From Welwitschia mirabilis (taxonomy: Eukaryota; Gnetophyta; Gnetopsida; Welwitschiales): a stretch of 45,046 nt of DNA. The DNA lies in the NCBI GenBank assembly GCA_051453625.1, contig JBOZIK010000001.1:229308334-229353379 (forward strand). Direction: 5' to 3'. Below, one piece after another: positions 44,655 to 45,046 of this stretch (positions are counted from its first letter, which is position 1; each line of letters starts with the position of its first letter). Made by a program: the position numbers and the translations under genes. The notes under the pieces are model-generated. The model saw nothing but the letters and a program-made list of their open reading frames with translations. It had not been told where the DNA came from and did not search any database.

Positions 44655-44760
44655 ATGAACAATATGAACGATATGAATAGTATGATTAATGTAAATAGTA
44701 TGATTAGTATGAACAATATGAACAGTATGAATGGTATGAATATTATGATCCATGTGAATT
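44655..44760 (+). repeat. 9-bp minisatellite, about 11 units
   Basis: Units of the form ATGAACAAT / ATGAATAGT / ATGATTAGT follow one another with few interruptions. The plus frame reads repeated Met-Asn-X. A short open frame (44655-44843) results from this and is not taken as a gene. Confidence 0.75.
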
Positions 44761-44805
44761 GTATGCCCTGTCAGAGGGGTGTCAATTACCCATTATCTAC
44801 TGGAT

Positions 44806-44957
44806 CATTCCTATGGCTATTAGGAACCCCTCAGGTGGAATAACCCCCTGAAGCCGCATCTATTATGCAACAGCTAGACGGGTAACCACCTAAATACTGA
44901 CAGCCACTCCTATGGCTAGTAGGAGCCCTTCAGGTGGCTCAGCCCTTGAAGCCACAT
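44806..44957. repeat. Two direct repeats that each form hairpins
   Basis: Copy 1 at 44806-44859 and copy 2 at 44904-44957 share CTCAGGTGG or TTCAGGTGG, CCTATGGCTA and TGAAGCC.CAT. The inner palindromes are TTCCTA-TGGCTAT-TAGGAA in copy 1 and CTCCTA-TGGCTAG-TAGGAG in copy 2. The rest of the window to 45046 shows nothing further. Confidence 0.65.
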
Positions 44958-45046
44958 GATTCGGTCATAACAAAGCTTTAAACATCAAAGATGAATCATG
45001 GCAAGGATATGCATAAGAAAAGATTTACTTTAAACATGTGAAAGAT

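Overview
The window is transposable-element sequence from a flowering-plant nuclear genome. It is very AT-rich and interrupted by runs of N. It contains plant-type LTR retrotransposons of both superfamilies: Ty1/copia with an initiator-Met tRNA primer site, and Ty3/gypsy with a tRNA-Asp-type primer site and Tat/Athila-like pol. I found no intact host gene, tRNA, rRNA or CRISPR array. I cannot name the species.

Layout, left to right. (1) 1-4094, minus strand: 5' part of a decayed Ty3 element, with putative 5' LTR, primer site at 2899-2916, leader with tandem repeats, gag and protease. (2) About 4095-7736 resuming at 18299-19147, plus strand: 3' part of an old Sirevirus-like copia element, with an extra ORF of the retrotransposon-associated 'putative plant transposon protein' type, a polypurine tract and a 3' LTR. 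(3) 7737-18293, plus strand: a second, younger Sirevirus-like element inserted inside that LTR. Its 5-bp target duplication GCCTA is perfect on both sides. It has LTRs, primer site, gag and a protease remnant, but no visible integrase, reverse transcriptase or RNase H. That position holds another ORF of the same extra family, preceded by a TATA box and short palindromic motifs shared with the LTR. (4) 19540-22275, plus strand: decayed Ty3 pol (RT, RNase H, integrase). (5) 25650-32970: the 3' end of a Ty3 element (pre-PPT region, PPT, LTR) present twice in tandem with a period near 4.8 kb. (6) About 33000-37000: a decayed Ty1/copia gag-pol. (7) 38233-42250: another decayed Ty3 gag-protease-RT-RNase H. 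(8) 42335-45046: a minisatellite built on an LTR/primer-site junction, then a less decayed region that looks like LTR or leader of a minus-strand element, then a 9-bp minisatellite and hairpin-forming direct repeats.

None of the coding regions is likely to be functional: all long frames have stops or frameshifts, or run into gaps. The most interesting unit is the inner Sirevirus-like element. It appears to be a non-autonomous retrotransposon carrying a second, separately promoted ORF in place of pol, and the older element it sits in carries a relative of the same ORF at the same position.

Assembly caution. N runs lie at 9750-9849, 10727-11316, 11988-12087, 13498-13507, 13973-14833, 15356-15978, 16518-16617, 17162-17591, 18002-18125, 27980-27989, 29117-29126, 37783-38232 and 42651-43008. 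Several are flanked by the same sequence on both sides, so lengths and copy numbers inside the elements are unreliable.
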